Of a stretch of DNA of 64,000 nt, positions 12,401 through 24,389 are shown piece after piece. Made by a program: the position numbers and the translations under genes. Source of the stretch: Gymnopilus junonius (taxonomy: Eukaryota; Basidiomycota; Agaricomycetes; Agaricales; Galerinaceae); the NCBI GenBank assembly GCA_015501075.1, contig JADNYJ010000017.1:124001-188000 (forward strand), in the 5' to 3' direction. The notes beneath the pieces were generated by a model. The model did no database searches. It saw nothing but the letters and a program-made list of their open reading frames with translations, and was not told where the DNA came from. Position 1 is the first letter of the stretch; each line of letters starts with the position of its first letter.

Positions 12401-13583
12401 AGGAGAGATAGACAGATGCGATGATAAGTACGTAAAATGGAATATATCTCCAAAAGAGCATGCCTTCAGAAAGTGTTAACAGGGCTCGTTAGCAGTCGTT
12501 ACTAATAGCACTGGGTGTCCGCTTATTTTCCCTCAGAAACAAACTGCTTGATCAACAAGTTTAAAACGGCTATAGAATTCTAGATAGTACTTCCCGAAAT
12601 ACCATGAAGGCGAGTGAAGAGAGAATGAGCATCTTCAATGACTTTTAAATTCAAGGGGTACTAGTAGTGTGATGCATTTGTAAGAATTACTCCCCGACTC
12701 ATTCCGACTACTCTACTTTAGCTAGGCTTTTCCCATTTCGCCTGCAACTGGCTATTGTACTCATGTAGGCAGAAAGTGTATCACACGTGTTGATAATCAG
12801 CGTAGCCTGTTACGTTGCCAATTCAGTGACATGATCATGACTAGCTTTCCAAGATACAGTCGGTCTTGAAAATGTTGTTTTCAAAAACCAGATTCTGTTG
12901 CGATCGGAAGCAAATTGGCAGGTAGGTGGGCAGGTAGGCAACCGGCATATAATATTAAATAATGCATCCAGGAATCGATTTTTCTTGGAAGCTAGGTAGC
13001 ATGTTAATGACTTTTTGTCAAGTTTTAACGACATTTTGAATATGAAAGTGCTAAGAGGACAAGGATAAAAATGAATGGAAGGCGTTATTTAAGTCTTCAA
13101 AAATGAGCCATGCTAACTGGAGTACTATATACAAGCAACCCAAACCCAGCAGAGTACCTTTGGAAGTGCAGCCGCTATTGATTTGGCGTTGAAAAGCAGA
13201 GTCGGGGATTGGCGCACTAGCGCCGCTACGATATAATGCTGAGGGATGTAAAGTGGGTGCAGAGAATCATGAAAAGTATGTGCAACAAGGGTGTTCGTGA
13301 ACAACGATCTAACTGTCGTCATTGAATATCCTTTTGCACTCAGAAACATGGAGGCTTCGTGAAAGTAAAGACGGTTTCCTGCCTTGGCCAGCTGAAGGCC
13401 ACACCACCACATGTCCACCTCCTCCATCATCAATCAAAATTAAGAATAAATCACTCTTGCTCAGACTCCGGAGTCATGCAACAGCCGGTATGAACGTAAA
13501 AACAACAATACTTTAGAAACGAAACAGAATAAGTATTGCAAAAATACAACTTTCAGAAGATCGCCAATGTCCATAGAGTATAC
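9437..13583. other. Gene-poor region of 4.1 kb
   Basis: After the MRS2 3' end no gene with recognisable homology appears until the membrane protein at 13584. Short minus-strand open frames at 10265-10599 and 11102-11910 have hydrophobic stretches and plausible splice sites but do not join into one frame (see the separate entry). A small G/T-rich duplication (GGCAGGTAGG-type) lies near 12915-12940. Nothing else is supportable. Confidence 0.5.
11102..11512 (-). pseudogene. Possible exon of an unidentified multi-pass membrane protein, or a remnant
   Basis: A 136-codon minus-strand stretch starting just after a TTGCAG acceptor (with a CTAAC branch-like site upstream) encodes several hydrophobic segments, for example LLWVIIAWV, ISSTLDMFSILITVPLLF and FSVALQILSVLLIGL, and ends in TGA. 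A candidate preceding exon (11580-11660, SEETLPSSGDRAE) ends at a GT donor but in a phase that does not match, and a following exon is unclear. The composition suggests a real membrane protein once lay here, but I cannot name it or join it. It could also be chance hydrophobicity of a T-rich strand. Confidence 0.2.
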
Positions 13584-15301
13584 TCATTCCTTCGGCTGCA
13601 TAGGCATATCCGGAATGAGATAATGCAAAGGTTTGCCTTCGACTCCACCAGGCCCAAAGCTACTCTTGTGCACCAAATCATGCTGACTACTATCCATGCC
13701 CATCTGGCTACGAGTCGCATAATGCCCTCCTGAGGTCGGAGTGTGCGGGGATGTGAAAGATGGGGCAGGCGATGGAGTTGCGGCGACTCGTGGAACAGGA
13801 AGGGACGCAACATCTTCTTGGCTGGGATCATACGCGGGCACAGGCTTGCGTTTCTTGCCTCCTAATGAATTCCTGTTGGCCTTCTTTGTGGCTGCATCAC
13901 TTGTTGGTGTTGCAGGATTTGTTGGGAACTGCGGCGATGGTGATGGTGCGGGTCGTTGATATTGATAGTTTTGATGAGGAGGGAAAGCATGAGACGATGT
14001 TGATTGAGTGGGACTGGACGAGGAAGAAGGTTGGGTGATCGAGGGACTGCTAGACTGAGATCGGCCCATGTTGGCTGCCATGAATTGGTTCGAGGGCCCA
14101 TTCCGTGCTGCATGAGGCGATACGGGTGAGGTAGGTGGATAGGTATTTGAGGAGTCGATTGACTGTCTGCCGATGACGGAGTCCGGAACGGATGGTCTGC
14201 GGCCTGGTGTGACGCCTTCGTTTGGTAAAAACTCGTTTGAAGACGAAACGGAATAAGCCCTTGAATTCGCTTTCGATCTTGGTGAGTGCTGCTGCAGCTG
14301 CCCTTGATGGTGTAACACGGGCATCGCTGCCAATACAACGCCGGGACCATTCAAACGACCGTCGTTCTCACTGTATTTACCGTAAATAGAAGACTTCTCC
14401 ATGCCGACTGCCTCTTCCGAAGCACCAATTGGAATCGTACCCAATGATTCAGAACGTGATTGGTGTCGGTAAGTAGAGAAGTTCTTCTGGTTCCCACTGC
14501 CGTTGAGCACCCTGGAGTCCACGGAACTGAGGCCATTCCACTTTCGCGACCTGGAAGACAGGGCACCACTTTTCTTTCCTTTACGTTGTAGACAAAACCA
14601 GGTCGCCAGAATAGCAGCCAGCAAGAAGACCCCTCCTACAGTTGCGCCTGCTATTGCGCCACTGTTTACCTTGGATGCTCCTCCAACAGGCAACAGAACT
14701 GGAGACGACGTTGGTGTAGTTGAGGCTGAGGAGGTCGATGCTGGTGTTGTTGTAGGGTTGGGAGTAGGTGAGCCCGTAACGGCAGCAAGACATGATGTAT
14801 CGCTGCCGGTATGAACGAAGAACAACCTTGGCGCGGAGGTGTATGATTGAACAGCTGTGGTGGCATTGACCTGATACCATCCCTGCGGAACATCAACAAC
14901 AGGCCATGTATAGGCGTCCAAAAAAGGGTCAACATTCAATACAACACGGAGAGTCACATTTGACAGAGGATTAGCAGCACCCGTGGGTATCGCACGCCGT
15001 GCTTTACCATCTGTACCAGTGAATGATCCTCTTGTTGAAGATGTTGATACTGAGGAAGATGTCAAAGGCGGTGCCGGTGCATCTTGAGGTACGCCAACGT
15101 TAGTGACAACGAAGGCGAAGCCGGCTGTAGGACCATCGTAGAACCATGAAAATGCCAAAGGTTGACAGGTGACGGCCTGCGGTATTGAGTCGAAGACGAA
15201 GACAGGCGAGGGGAAGATCCTGGGTGCAGATGACGCTGCAACCACGAGGCAGGAGCGATCAGTAGTGTTATGGATGGCGGCTCAGTAATAGACTCACTCA
15301 T
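13584..15301 (-). CDS. Single-pass membrane protein with Ser/Thr-rich stalk and long Ser/Pro-rich cytoplasmic tail, unknown function
   Basis: One long exon (15235-13584) carries nearly all of the protein; the ATG sits in a four-base exon at 15301-15298 joined by a GTGAGT...TTGCAG intron, giving 551 residues. Residues ~10-150 look like a beta-rich outer domain with a start typical of fungal surface proteins (FVFDSIPQAVTCQPLAFSW). A Ser/Thr/Pro stalk of ~40 residues follows, then one membrane segment at ~194-218 (GAIAGATVGGVFLLAAILATW), a basic stop-transfer sequence and a ~330-residue tail rich in Ser, Pro, Gln and Asn. No cleavable signal peptide is seen in this start model, so either the first exon is different or the membrane segment directs insertion. 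The layout recalls Mid2/Wsc-like wall sensors, but there is no WSC domain or other identifying motif. Confidence 0.8.
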
Positions 15302-15888
15302 TTTGCCTTCAGCCAAGAAGGAAATGACAATAAAAGTAAGAAAGAAGGATAAGGACGGTCTCCTTCGGAGCTATTCTGTTTTATCCCACCAGACAATTTC
15401 ACCTTAGATAAACAGCCGCAAAGGACTCGATGAAACCCCAGAGAGAACGGAAAGAAAGGGAGGGAATGGAGGGCGGCGCTGGGTGGAGTGTGGTGGTGAA
15501 GAACAAGAAGTGCGCGTCGTCAGATCACAGGCTCATTAGATGCCAAGTAGGGAGGGAACCGCGAGGATGCAGAGCAAGAATAGAAACTGGTACACACAAA
15601 AAAAAACCTCCCAGGCACATATGACCCTACGGAGGCATCATCCCGCCAGACAAGGCAGTGTAGAAACATATTTCGCTGTATTTTGTTTCATTGCAGGCCA
15701 TTTGTACCCACGAGAACACTCCTACGATGGGGCCACGAATAAAGTGGCTTTGCAACGGCTTTTGTTGGAGGAGCAGAGAAGAAGAAGCTAAAAGAAGGTG
15801 GACAAGGAAGCTTCGGAAGCTGATGACTAATTTTAACCCCTGTAAGGTTTTCAAAGATCATGGAAGCTTTATGTAGCGCTTTGATATA
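15302..15888. other. Spacer between membrane-protein gene and tRNA
   Basis: This is the upstream region of the minus-strand membrane-protein gene, purine-rich around 15425-15480 (GA-rich runs). Open frames here are short and unconserved. I see no gene. Confidence 0.5.
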
Positions 15889-15961
15889 GGTTCAATGGTC
15901 TAGTGGTTATGATTTCTGTCTTACACACAGAAGGTCTCCAGTTCGATCCTGGATTGAACCA
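15889..15961 (+). tRNA. tRNA-Val, anticodon UAC
   Basis: A 73-base cloverleaf: acceptor GGTTCAA (15889-15895) pairs with TTGAACC (15954-15960), D-arm GTCTAGTGGTTATGA, anticodon stem TCTGT/ACAGA around the 7-base loop CTTACAC, and a T-arm holding GTTCGATCC. Reading the loop from the universal U33 gives anticodon TAC, decoding GUA and possibly other valine codons. There is no intron. The internal A and B boxes are intact, so the gene should be transcribed by RNA polymerase III. The discriminator is A; CCA is not encoded. Confidence 0.93.
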
Positions 15962-15964
15962 ACC

Positions 15965-15969
15965 TTTTT
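15965..15969 (+). terminator. Pol III oligo-T terminator of the tRNA
   Basis: Five T residues lie four bases past the mature tRNA 3' end, the usual RNA polymerase III stop signal. Confidence 0.7.
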
Positions 15970-16186
15970 GATAAATTTCAGCTACCAATTCCCTTACATT
16001 TATTCTGGCCTATATTCCGGTGAAGTGAGTGTGATTTTGCTGTAGCTAATTGTAGAAGGTCCCTGGCCCACCTTGCTTCCGACCACCACCCATGATTTTG
16101 CTGTCTTGACACCTACACAGCACTTACTTTGCTTTTGCTCTTTTCCTTAGAACTCGAAAATACCGCTGGGACGCCTGTGTTCTCTA

Positions 16187-17555
16187 ATGGAGCTCCCACA
16201 ACTGACACTGGACACTTACATCGCTCTCTGTCTCGTAATTGCTACACCATGGCTAATACGAACATTCTCTCTTTTCTCAGCACAAAGAGCATCCAAAACA
16301 GACACAGAACACTTAATATCAACCGCCATACTGGCGCATTCGCTTTACATGCTGTATAGCTTGCTGGTTTCACCACCACAGAACGTGTTCAAAGCACTCA
16401 ACCTACCGTTAACCGCCTCCCCAGAATCTTTACGCAGCGGGTTGGGAGAAAGATTTGGAGGAGAGCAGAACCTACCCGAGTACCTGACTATCTTGTTGAA
16501 GAGGCTTGGGCTTGTGGATCTCAGGTCGTTATACGTTCGGTAAATTACACCCTTCTCTTTCGACCTGCTAAGGCGCGTTAAATTGAGGATAGATTCGGGC
16601 ATGACGTACTGACAAGTTGTTCATACTGCCAATCCTTTGAGGATTTCGCATTATTTGCTTTGCCTTCACCTTTACTCCAATACATTCGTGAAATCGCTTT
16701 TGTCGGGGTACGTTGAGTGCTCTTGCTTCTTATCCTAAACTAATAATGCGGGTGTCAATGCAGATTCTTACGCTCCCCAAAACATTAACTTCGAACTTGA
16801 GGCCTCTTGGTCTCGGTGTCCTTCTCGCGTCCGCCATGGCCGAAGTATATTGGGTTCTTTCCGTACAAATTATCATCCCGCAAAGAGGATCTGACATCCC
16901 TGTAATCTGGGTACGGTTATCGTGCTCCTTTATCTCCATGTATATTAAAGCTATAACTGACATTCTGCAACAGTGGCACGACGACTTCGTCCAAATGCGA
17001 CACCTGCTCTTCCTCGCGCTTCCCATCCTCATCTCCTTCCTGCCCTATCTGAACCTTCACAAAATACCCATCATCTCAGCTTTCGTCCCTCCGCCTGAGG
17101 ACGTCACTGGCATTTTTCCTCGGCCGCAATACCAACTACAAGGACAAGTCACGCTTCCCCCCGACCCCACCCTATCCCAAGTATCCAGTGTGACGCTCAG
17201 GACATTGGGACACCTTATACCTACACTACACCTTCTGAAATACTCCCATGCAGCTATAATGCGGTCTCAATCTCCTGAACCTTCAGAAAACGACGACTCA
17301 ACGCCGCCGCCGCCATCGTCGTTGCACTCTCGCGCAACAGAGTGGTGGCGCGGAGAAGCCTTTGAAGGCGAAGCGGTACGGACAGATGAGAATGTACGGA
17401 ATGTCCTTAAGGCTGCTGGTATGAGTTTCGATGAGGAAAAGAAGGAAGGAGCCGTGGTCGTGCAGCCTGAGGGACCGCTGCTTAACAGTGTCAGGATTGC
17501 AGTGAACAATCTGAAGCAACAAGGCGGATGGCCCAGTGAATACTGGGTATATTGA
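16187..17555 (+). CDS. Conserved fungal multi-pass membrane protein, function unknown
   Basis: Exons 16187-16539, 16593-16707, 16764-16910 and 16974-17555 give 398 residues. The N-terminus is hydrophobic (ALCLVIATPWLI), later helices include ILAHSLYMLYSLLV, LGLGVLLASAMAEVYWVLSV and RHLLFLALPILISFLPYL, followed by a soluble C-terminal third with a Pro-run and WWRGEAFEGEAVRTDENVR. A conserved-looking motif is RSLYVRFGHDVLTSCSYC with two nearby cysteines. I recall relatives in many fungi, some carrying the database label 'chorismate synthase protein', which the sequence does not support: nothing here resembles the soluble FMN enzyme. The ER or another endomembrane is the likely site. The gene is intact and stands downstream of the tRNA. 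No function is proposed. Confidence 0.85.
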
Positions 17556-18081
17556 TCATGCTATTCCTTGGTCTTGCTATCGATGTGAAGAGTTTATGAT
17601 ACCCTGTAATATTACTTTACTCTGCCGATGGTAACACCATGGATGCTTGATGTCTTTGAGCGAGGATATGGTATCCTATCGAATGTCGCGAAAAGAGTTA
17701 TCAAGTGTTCAACTTATTTAATCATCTGTTCTGGAAGGAAGTAATATCCCGCGATACCTTAATTATTTAGATACAGTGACGAGTGCCTGAATTGCCCAAT
17801 TGCACAAGGCCAGAATACTCTGCAGGGTGTCAACTGTTACACAATGTCCGGATAACTTCGGTGCCATATCAATGCCACCTCGCTCCCTGGCGTACGCAGC
17901 GACCGTATAAAGCACTGAGCTATACCGATGACCAGCTCTTAACTTGCTTGGGCTTCTTGCAGATGGTGACATTTCAAATCGAATTTGCTGACAAGTTTGC
18001 ACCAAGAAACCAAGTCACTTTGCAGATCCAACGCAACGTGAACCAATCGCGCTAAGTCTGGGTTGTCTGAAAGAAGGTATT
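17556..18081. other. Spacer between convergent ends
   Basis: The plus-strand membrane-protein gene and the minus-strand TPR remnant both end into this stretch. Small open frames at 17763-18055 on both strands have no family resemblance. I see nothing further. Confidence 0.5.
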
Positions 18082-21000
18082 TCAACAATCGAGCAAGTGT
18101 TGTCTTTTAGCGATCCTTTCTGTGTGTCGTCCGGCGTTACAGTGCAACATGGCCTCAAATTGGATGACAAGGGCTAGTTGTTGGAAGAAACTCCTGCGGG
18201 ATTGTAAGCGCAGTTTGTAATATTGACGGCACTTCACCAGAATCACCAGGACCTGAGGAAACTCCCCGTATGTCGCCAGACGAAGGCAAAGGTTGTACCC
18301 ACAGCTCACGTAGTTCTCTTGAAGAGAGCAATATGGCAGCAGCTTGTACGTGTCCCAGTAATCCAAGGCTATGTCTACAGCCAGTTGAGCAATTTCAAGG
18401 GCCATGAGATGTCGTCCAGCATTTGCCTCGCTTTCAGAAGACGTAAAGACATAGATATCTGGAGCCTCGCGTAACCGCCGAGAACCTCCCCGAAGATATT
18501 AGACCGAGAGAGTTGGAGGTATTCCTCGACAGTGGCCCTGGCTTCATGGACTAGTGCGCTGGCCTCGCTGAGTCTTCCAACGTAACCGAGGGTGGCAGAC
18601 TGTCCGAGTAGGCAGTCAATGAAATGATCTGTTTTCACCTTCGACTTCCGAACGGAACTTAAAGCCTCTTCAATAGCTTTTACATATTCGTCGGGCTTGC
18701 TTAAATTGAGTATGTCTATAGCTCGGTAGTGCATTGCAGAAGCCATCTCAGAGTTGGCATTGTGATCGTCTGAGAATGACTCCCCAATTTTGATGACATG
18801 TGCAATTGTTCCGATGCGCTCGCTATGTCTCCCTGCGCCCATAAATAATGGTGGAGTTCAATAAGGCAGCTCATGTGCAGCTCAGCATCGTCAGCTAAAG
18901 TAGCTGGATTTTCCTTGTGACATTCCAAAACATCCTGGAGGACGGCGCGTGCGTCATCAAGGCGACCTGCCAGATCAGAGAGAAACCTTATGGACTGGAC
19001 GAAAAGCGGGCATGCATTAGGGACTCGACGCGCTAGCCCGACCGTGACGGAGAGCTTGAACCATGCACTGGACTGACATCTCCTCATACATTTTTTCGGA
19101 AGAGAGGGATATGCGGACGTTCACTTTGAAACAACGCTCATAAAATTCCAAAACAGTGAACCATCCATTATTTTCAATCTTTTTGCCAGTCTCGAAGATC
19201 TCGAGTGCTTCAACGCCATTACGAAAGGCACTCTCCGTTCAATTTGAAAGGAAAAGGCTGAGAGCGAGCTCAGTGAGAGCGTCGCCAAGTTGTATGCTAA
19301 CGTCGCGGCAATTGGAGTCTGGCAATGAACGAATCATGGAGACAGCCATTTCAGCCATTTCAGTGTCTTCCGAGAATAGATTGGCACACTGAAAACTTCG
19401 AGAGGCAAATACATATGCTCTAGCCTCCATCGCAGTTGCGTCATGAAAGATGATGCGAAAGATCCTGACGAATTCTATGTGCATAGGGGCGGTTTTGGCA
19501 AACCGCCTCAGGTGTTGGAATACGTCAGAAAGTCGTTCGTGTAAGGAGCAGAGGATTCGCTGGTCGGACATGAACTTCTTTGCCACATTTACTGCCTCCT
19601 GCCAAACACCTAGCGCGATTTCATATTTCCCCAATATTTCCGAAGTGTTTGCCTTTTGCCAAAGGGAATCACAGAGCAGTGGAGCAAATCGATTTGCATT
19701 CATGGCGGTGAGCCTCCAGTATAGATCGATTTCTTTGTCAATTTTAACGACTCGTGATAAAGGATGATGCCATGGAATTCTCATGCGATAGCTTGAAGAA
19801 TATGCAAGCCAGTTCAGATTCCAGTTCTCTGTATACATGATAGTGCGAGATGCCGGGCATTATAACGTAGGCCTTGATTAGAGCTCGTACCCCTTCCGCC
19901 GACCTGCCGTCGTCTCGTAAGCTCTTCGAAAGCCTGCAGAGAGCGCGAGAGTAACCGCAGATCGCCTCGTCAGAGAAGTTGCGTAATAGTTTTGCCCATT
20001 CGTCTTGCGTTTGGATGCCTGCAGGCCTAAATGACCATGACCACGATGACCTTGCTCTATCTGGTTTTCCTGCACAACAAGCTCGAATAACTGCACAGCT
20101 TCTTCCACATATTCGAGAGCCCTCCCATTTTCCTCTTTGAACAAATTTATATCGGCATATTGCTCACAACCGCCACATGTGAGTTTTGACATCCAAATCC
20201 TTGGATGTAGCATAGAGGGATTGGCTGAGCCCTGCCGCTTCACGAATCGCTGATTCTGCTTTGTCGAATTCGCCTGTTTCGAGACATGAGCGACTGAGAT
20301 GCCAAAGGCTGAGGGAAAGGTAAGACGAATAAGTCTCGGAGTTAGTCGATGCGAGTCTTCTGAATAGTTTGACGGTCCACGAGCCGACTTTAGCATTACC
20401 GCGGGACATGATCGGACAGAGACTAGGGCGAGGTTCATCATCTGCATAGCACCTTGTTGGGAAAATAGCATGTCGAGAACTATGACGCAACGACTCTTGA
20501 ATCTTCAAAATTTTGGCGATGATTTTCGATAGCAGATTGGCCTCATTTTCCACTGCATAACCGAGATCCATATATTAATTAATATATGAAAACGATTCAG
20601 CTTCAGTGGATTTTACGCCCACAGATGACCATGTCGACGATAGCTCCAGTTTCTCTAATTGCCTGCTGATGGAGTCGATTTGGTGGGAGATGTACATATC
20701 TGCAGTTTCGCAGATATTATCTGGTCCATTGGAGACTAGATCTCTGTTGTCAGTGATCCAAGAAGAAATCTGCTGCTTGAGGGTCTCCTGTGCATGCATC
20801 GTGGATTTTCGATCCAAAAGAGTAATTCACCATCGACACCCTCAACAATTATCTTTAGAAAGAATGGTCAGACCCTTGACTTCCCGACTTTCAGAGTAAT
20901 TACTGACCTTGAGTTCGAAATAACAGTTACTGAGGCAATCTAGCAGACGCATGAAGCATGCGTGCATTTGCAGGTCGTCATTCCGTGTGATCAATGGCGT

Positions 21001-21366
21001 CCCAACAGACAATGAATTTCTACATTCTAAGTGAGAAATTTCCACATCTCTGAGAATGTCGGGTATCCTTCCGCAGAGAGAGTGGCCATAAAATTCTTTT
21101 GTTTGCTCAATAACGTCAGTAATCTCAGCTGTTGTACCCCAAGCCACTGGGAAGTCCTGTGAAGGAAAAAAAAGCGTAAAGATGTATCCAGTGTGTTGAA
21201 AAACTGGTCAAAATGGCAGATGACGCACCTTGGTTACAGATACCATTTCTAGAACCAATGCAGTAGCCCTATCCGCCCTATTCAAGATCGAGGAGACAAT
21301 AGAAGTGCGGCTTTGAGCAGCATCTGGAGCGCTGAGTGCAACAGACTCGTACAAATTGCTTGACAT
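18082..21366 (-). pseudogene. Decayed gene for a large TPR-repeat protein
   Basis: From an ATG at 21366 the minus strand encodes alpha-helical repeats in successive pieces. Introns are visible at the start (for example after 21238 and 21147). Farther on, TPR-like stretches keep changing frame: LSLWHLSRSCLETGEFDKA near 20300, EALEIFETGKKIE near 19200, LDDARAVLQDVLECHKENP near 18930, KAIEEALSSVRKSKVKTD near 18650 and ALEIAQLAVDIALDYWD near 18390. Repeats run across an in-frame TGA at 19239-19241. Further frame changes fall near 19750, 19080, 18810 and 18430, without introns of credible length. TPR arrays are protein-interaction scaffolds; mushrooms have many such genes, often unstable. An unusually intron-dense live gene cannot be excluded, but the internal stop inside a repeat argues for decay. 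Confidence 0.6.
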
Positions 21367-21931
21367 GTCGTTGACAGTTTTCGAAAGGGTGGGGGAAGAG
21401 GACGTAAACTGAAAAATAGGTTGTAGGCCGTGGGCCCCACAACTTATATGTCTGCACACATCTGTGAGTCTGGCCGCAGTACTTGATTGTGGAGTTGACG
21501 GTAGTCAGAGGAGTCAGGAGTCAAACTAATTTGGGTTATTTCCTGTTATTTCAAGGCACGTGCTATACGACCTTTCGGCTGATCAGGATTCTTCTCTTTT
21601 TCAAATTTGTTCTCAATCCAACAGGATAGGAAGAAGATGGGTGCATTTTTGAAATTAAACAAAGTAAACAAAAGATTAAAATGCTCGCGATTCACAATTA
21701 TACAAAACGAGCAAGGAAAGAAAAGGAAAAATGACAACAAGATGAAAAGGAAAGAAAAGGATGCATATGTAACTTAAGTATTGTCCATTAGCAAGTCTAT
21801 CCATATGAAGTTGAAGGTGGGCGACGTGGTGCGTCGATAGGTGGGCCAGAAAACAAGAGAAAGAAGAGGCCCTCGAGGCATCCATCGGTATGCTGTGTCA
21901 TCATGTCATGTCGGTCATCCTCATCCTAGAT
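21367..21931. other. Spacer between OSBP 3' end and the TPR remnant
   Basis: It holds the presumed promoter of the minus-strand TPR gene and the A/T-rich 3' region of the oxysterol-binding gene. The AAAG-rich stretch around 21700-21770 has no coding support. Confidence 0.5.
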
Positions 21932-23933
21932 TTACTGGTATAACTCCGCTTTCAGCTCGGTGCCTTCTATACAGTAGGCCGAATCTTCCTTCAGTTCTTC
22001 CTGTACAGCTGCTTCTCCATCTACTGTTAACAGGGCATATCCCTTCTCCAGGCTGTTCTCGAAATATTTGGGGATAAACCTGGCCGTCATACATTAGTCA
22101 CCGATTGAAGCAAGAAGAAAGATACGCAAAGAAATGAAGAAAGAGAAAGAGAACAAAGGAGATAAAACGTACTGGATACCTTTCTTCTTCCTCTCAGCAG
22201 CCTCGTCCCTCTGCCTCTGCTCTATAACGACCTTCTCCCTCGTCGCCTCTGAAAATTCCTTCTTCAATAAATTGTCCGTAACGTTCACCCACAATTTCCG
22301 ACTCTCCCTCTCATGCTGCTTTTCCAGCGGTCTCACTGTCTTTGACATCACACTGAGTGTCTGCAAATCAATAAGTGGCATCCAATCTTCCTCCACCAAC
22401 GCCCCTTTGGTTATGTCGGCTACACTGAATTTGGATCTGGATGTAGGGATGGTTGGTGTAGGGAGTCTGACGTGAGATGGGGAGGGCGAGGAGGATGTGG
22501 ATCGGGTGACGCCATTGTGCTCTGAAGAAGGGTATGAACCGAGCCCAACGCGTCTCCACCGGATTTTTCCTCTCCATGAGCCATCGAAGACGGCAACGAC
22601 ACGACTCTGGGGGACATGCTTGACTTTGGTCCACTCTTGCCAAGGCAGCTCATCGTGTTCGTATACGGTGTGGATGACACCTTCCAAGAGGAAATGAGCA
22701 CGACCTAACCAAGACTGGAAGTTGGAAAAAGACCCCATCAACAACAAATTCCAGCAGAAGGTAGAGAAGAAATCTCACTTCTTCCTTGTAGTCGATGATG
22801 GTCCTGAACTTATGCCCAGGTTTGCCACCGTCGCAGGTAATGATGGTCGACTCGCTAACTGTCACATAAAAACTTCCTCTCAAAATCCCATTAACCGATG
22901 CAACGGGGTGCGTGATATGATATCGCTCTCCTTCGCCATGTCCACCAGTAATCTTGACAAAAATGCCCTGATTAAACTGACCTGGAGCAACGCGGAGCGT
23001 CGTTCCAGAGACCTTGGCTGATATCTGGTCAATGCCCGACAGTTCGAGGTGTTGTTCGGGACAAGAGGCAAAGTAGGCCGAGACAGGAGGGTGGTGGGAT
23101 ACTTGTTCTGTTAGATAGATGACACGGACGCTGCTGGGGTCTCTAGTGGGGGTATTGCTGGAGTCCGAGATGCTGAGGTTAGAAGCGCGAGCAACGAGGT
23201 TCTCGTCAGACGTCGGAGCGGTGGATGTGCTCTTGCGTTTAGAGAACGCGCTGAGGCCACTCATGCCGCTCTTTGAACTTTTTCCACTCTTTCCACTCCT
23301 CACGCTGGCCGTTTCTGAGACGACCGGTTCGCCGATGGAGTCTCGTTGCTGGGTGACCTCGTCAGGGTTATATGTATTTGGAAGGATATCCCAGTGTGCA
23401 CGGAAGTGCTCGCCGAGCACCGAGTTGTATGGCTTGCATACTTTACCATGCTGTAAGAACGACGACCGTCAGGGGCAGCCGAGGTGAAAAAGTATAATAG
23501 ACTGTACCACAAATTTGAGATCTTTCGTAAACGTGAACCGTAAGACAGCAAGCATCCTCACGAACGGGTCATCGGAATTATTGATGCTATGAATCATATA
23601 AGCCTTGATTTGCATTTAACAGCAAAGAACGTACGCAGCAAAGATGTCTGGTCTATCCAGATAGTTCCAGTATTCAAGGTTCGGCAACGGTTCAAGAAGT
23701 GAAGCTGGGAGTGAGAGACGCCTGCACGGAGAATGCATCCGTCAACCTGTCCCAACCGATTCAATCCAAAAAGCCACTCACATAGCGGCAATATCCTTCA
23801 CTCCGAGGCACTTCTTGACGAGCTGCACAATCATCTTTATCTTGCCACCCTCGCCTGTCTCTCCAGAGTCCGGGACCGAGATAGGTGGCCCTGGGGCATC
23901 CTCGTCGATCTCTGTCTCCTGAGGAGCGCTCAT
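21932..23933 (-). CDS. Oxysterol-binding protein homologue (Osh/Kes1 type lipid transfer protein)
   Basis: Six exons (23933-23782, 23721-23635, 23586-23508, 23450-22779, 22714-22173, 22079-21932) give 559 residues. The family fingerprint EQVSHHPP lies in the large fourth exon, preceded by the lid-forming N-terminus (LPASLLEPLPNLEYWNYLD) and KPYNSVLGEHFRAHWD. There is no PH or ankyrin domain, so it is the short type that carries a sterol or PI4P in a beta-barrel between ER and Golgi or plasma membrane. A Ser/Gly/Lys insert (SGKSGKSSKSGMSG) of ~60 residues interrupts the core and a second Ser-rich insert follows HNGVTRS; both look disordered and possibly phosphorylated. The end FIPKYFENS matches the family C-terminus but lacks the usual final tryptophan-rich tail. 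No frame breaks. Confidence 0.93.
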
Positions 23934-24389
23934 GATGAACGAAAGTGGGAGTTAAAGGAAAAGAAAGAAAGGAGAGCGGAAGAAAGAAGAAGGGGTTAGT
24001 AATGGACGATTGATGGATGCAAGCGACAGCCTGCTACGGACGAACGTGGACGGGATAATCAGCCTTGATGCACCCAAATTAGGTTCACAGCTCCTCATGT
24101 GAATTCATTTCTTCCAAGCCAGCCTGGCGTCCTTGGCGGTGCTCAGATCTATGTACATACGCTATTAGAAGCCACCCCGCAGATGGATGTATATAGCTCT
24201 TGCAATTATAGCTTGTGACTCGGCAGTACTTTCTAATCTTTGTTTTATTAAATTTCTCCAACTTCAATCTAGGCATCTGTCATGACCTATGTATGCAATC
24301 CGGCGGCAAGATCTTGACGCTTGCAAGGCAATATGCCGGGAAAGAAGAGCAGAATATGCTCAGCTTTTCAGCGCAGATCTCGGTGCTTT
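23934..24389. other. Spacer between DAAO copy A and the OSBP gene
   Basis: Presumed promoter of the minus-strand OSBP gene, with a GA-rich leader at 23940-24000, plus the region just past the DAAO A remnant. No gene seen. Confidence 0.5.

Noticed and set aside
16187..17555. Chorismate synthase
   Set aside because: A label I recall being attached to similar fungal proteins, but the sequence is a multi-pass membrane protein with none of the enzyme's features.
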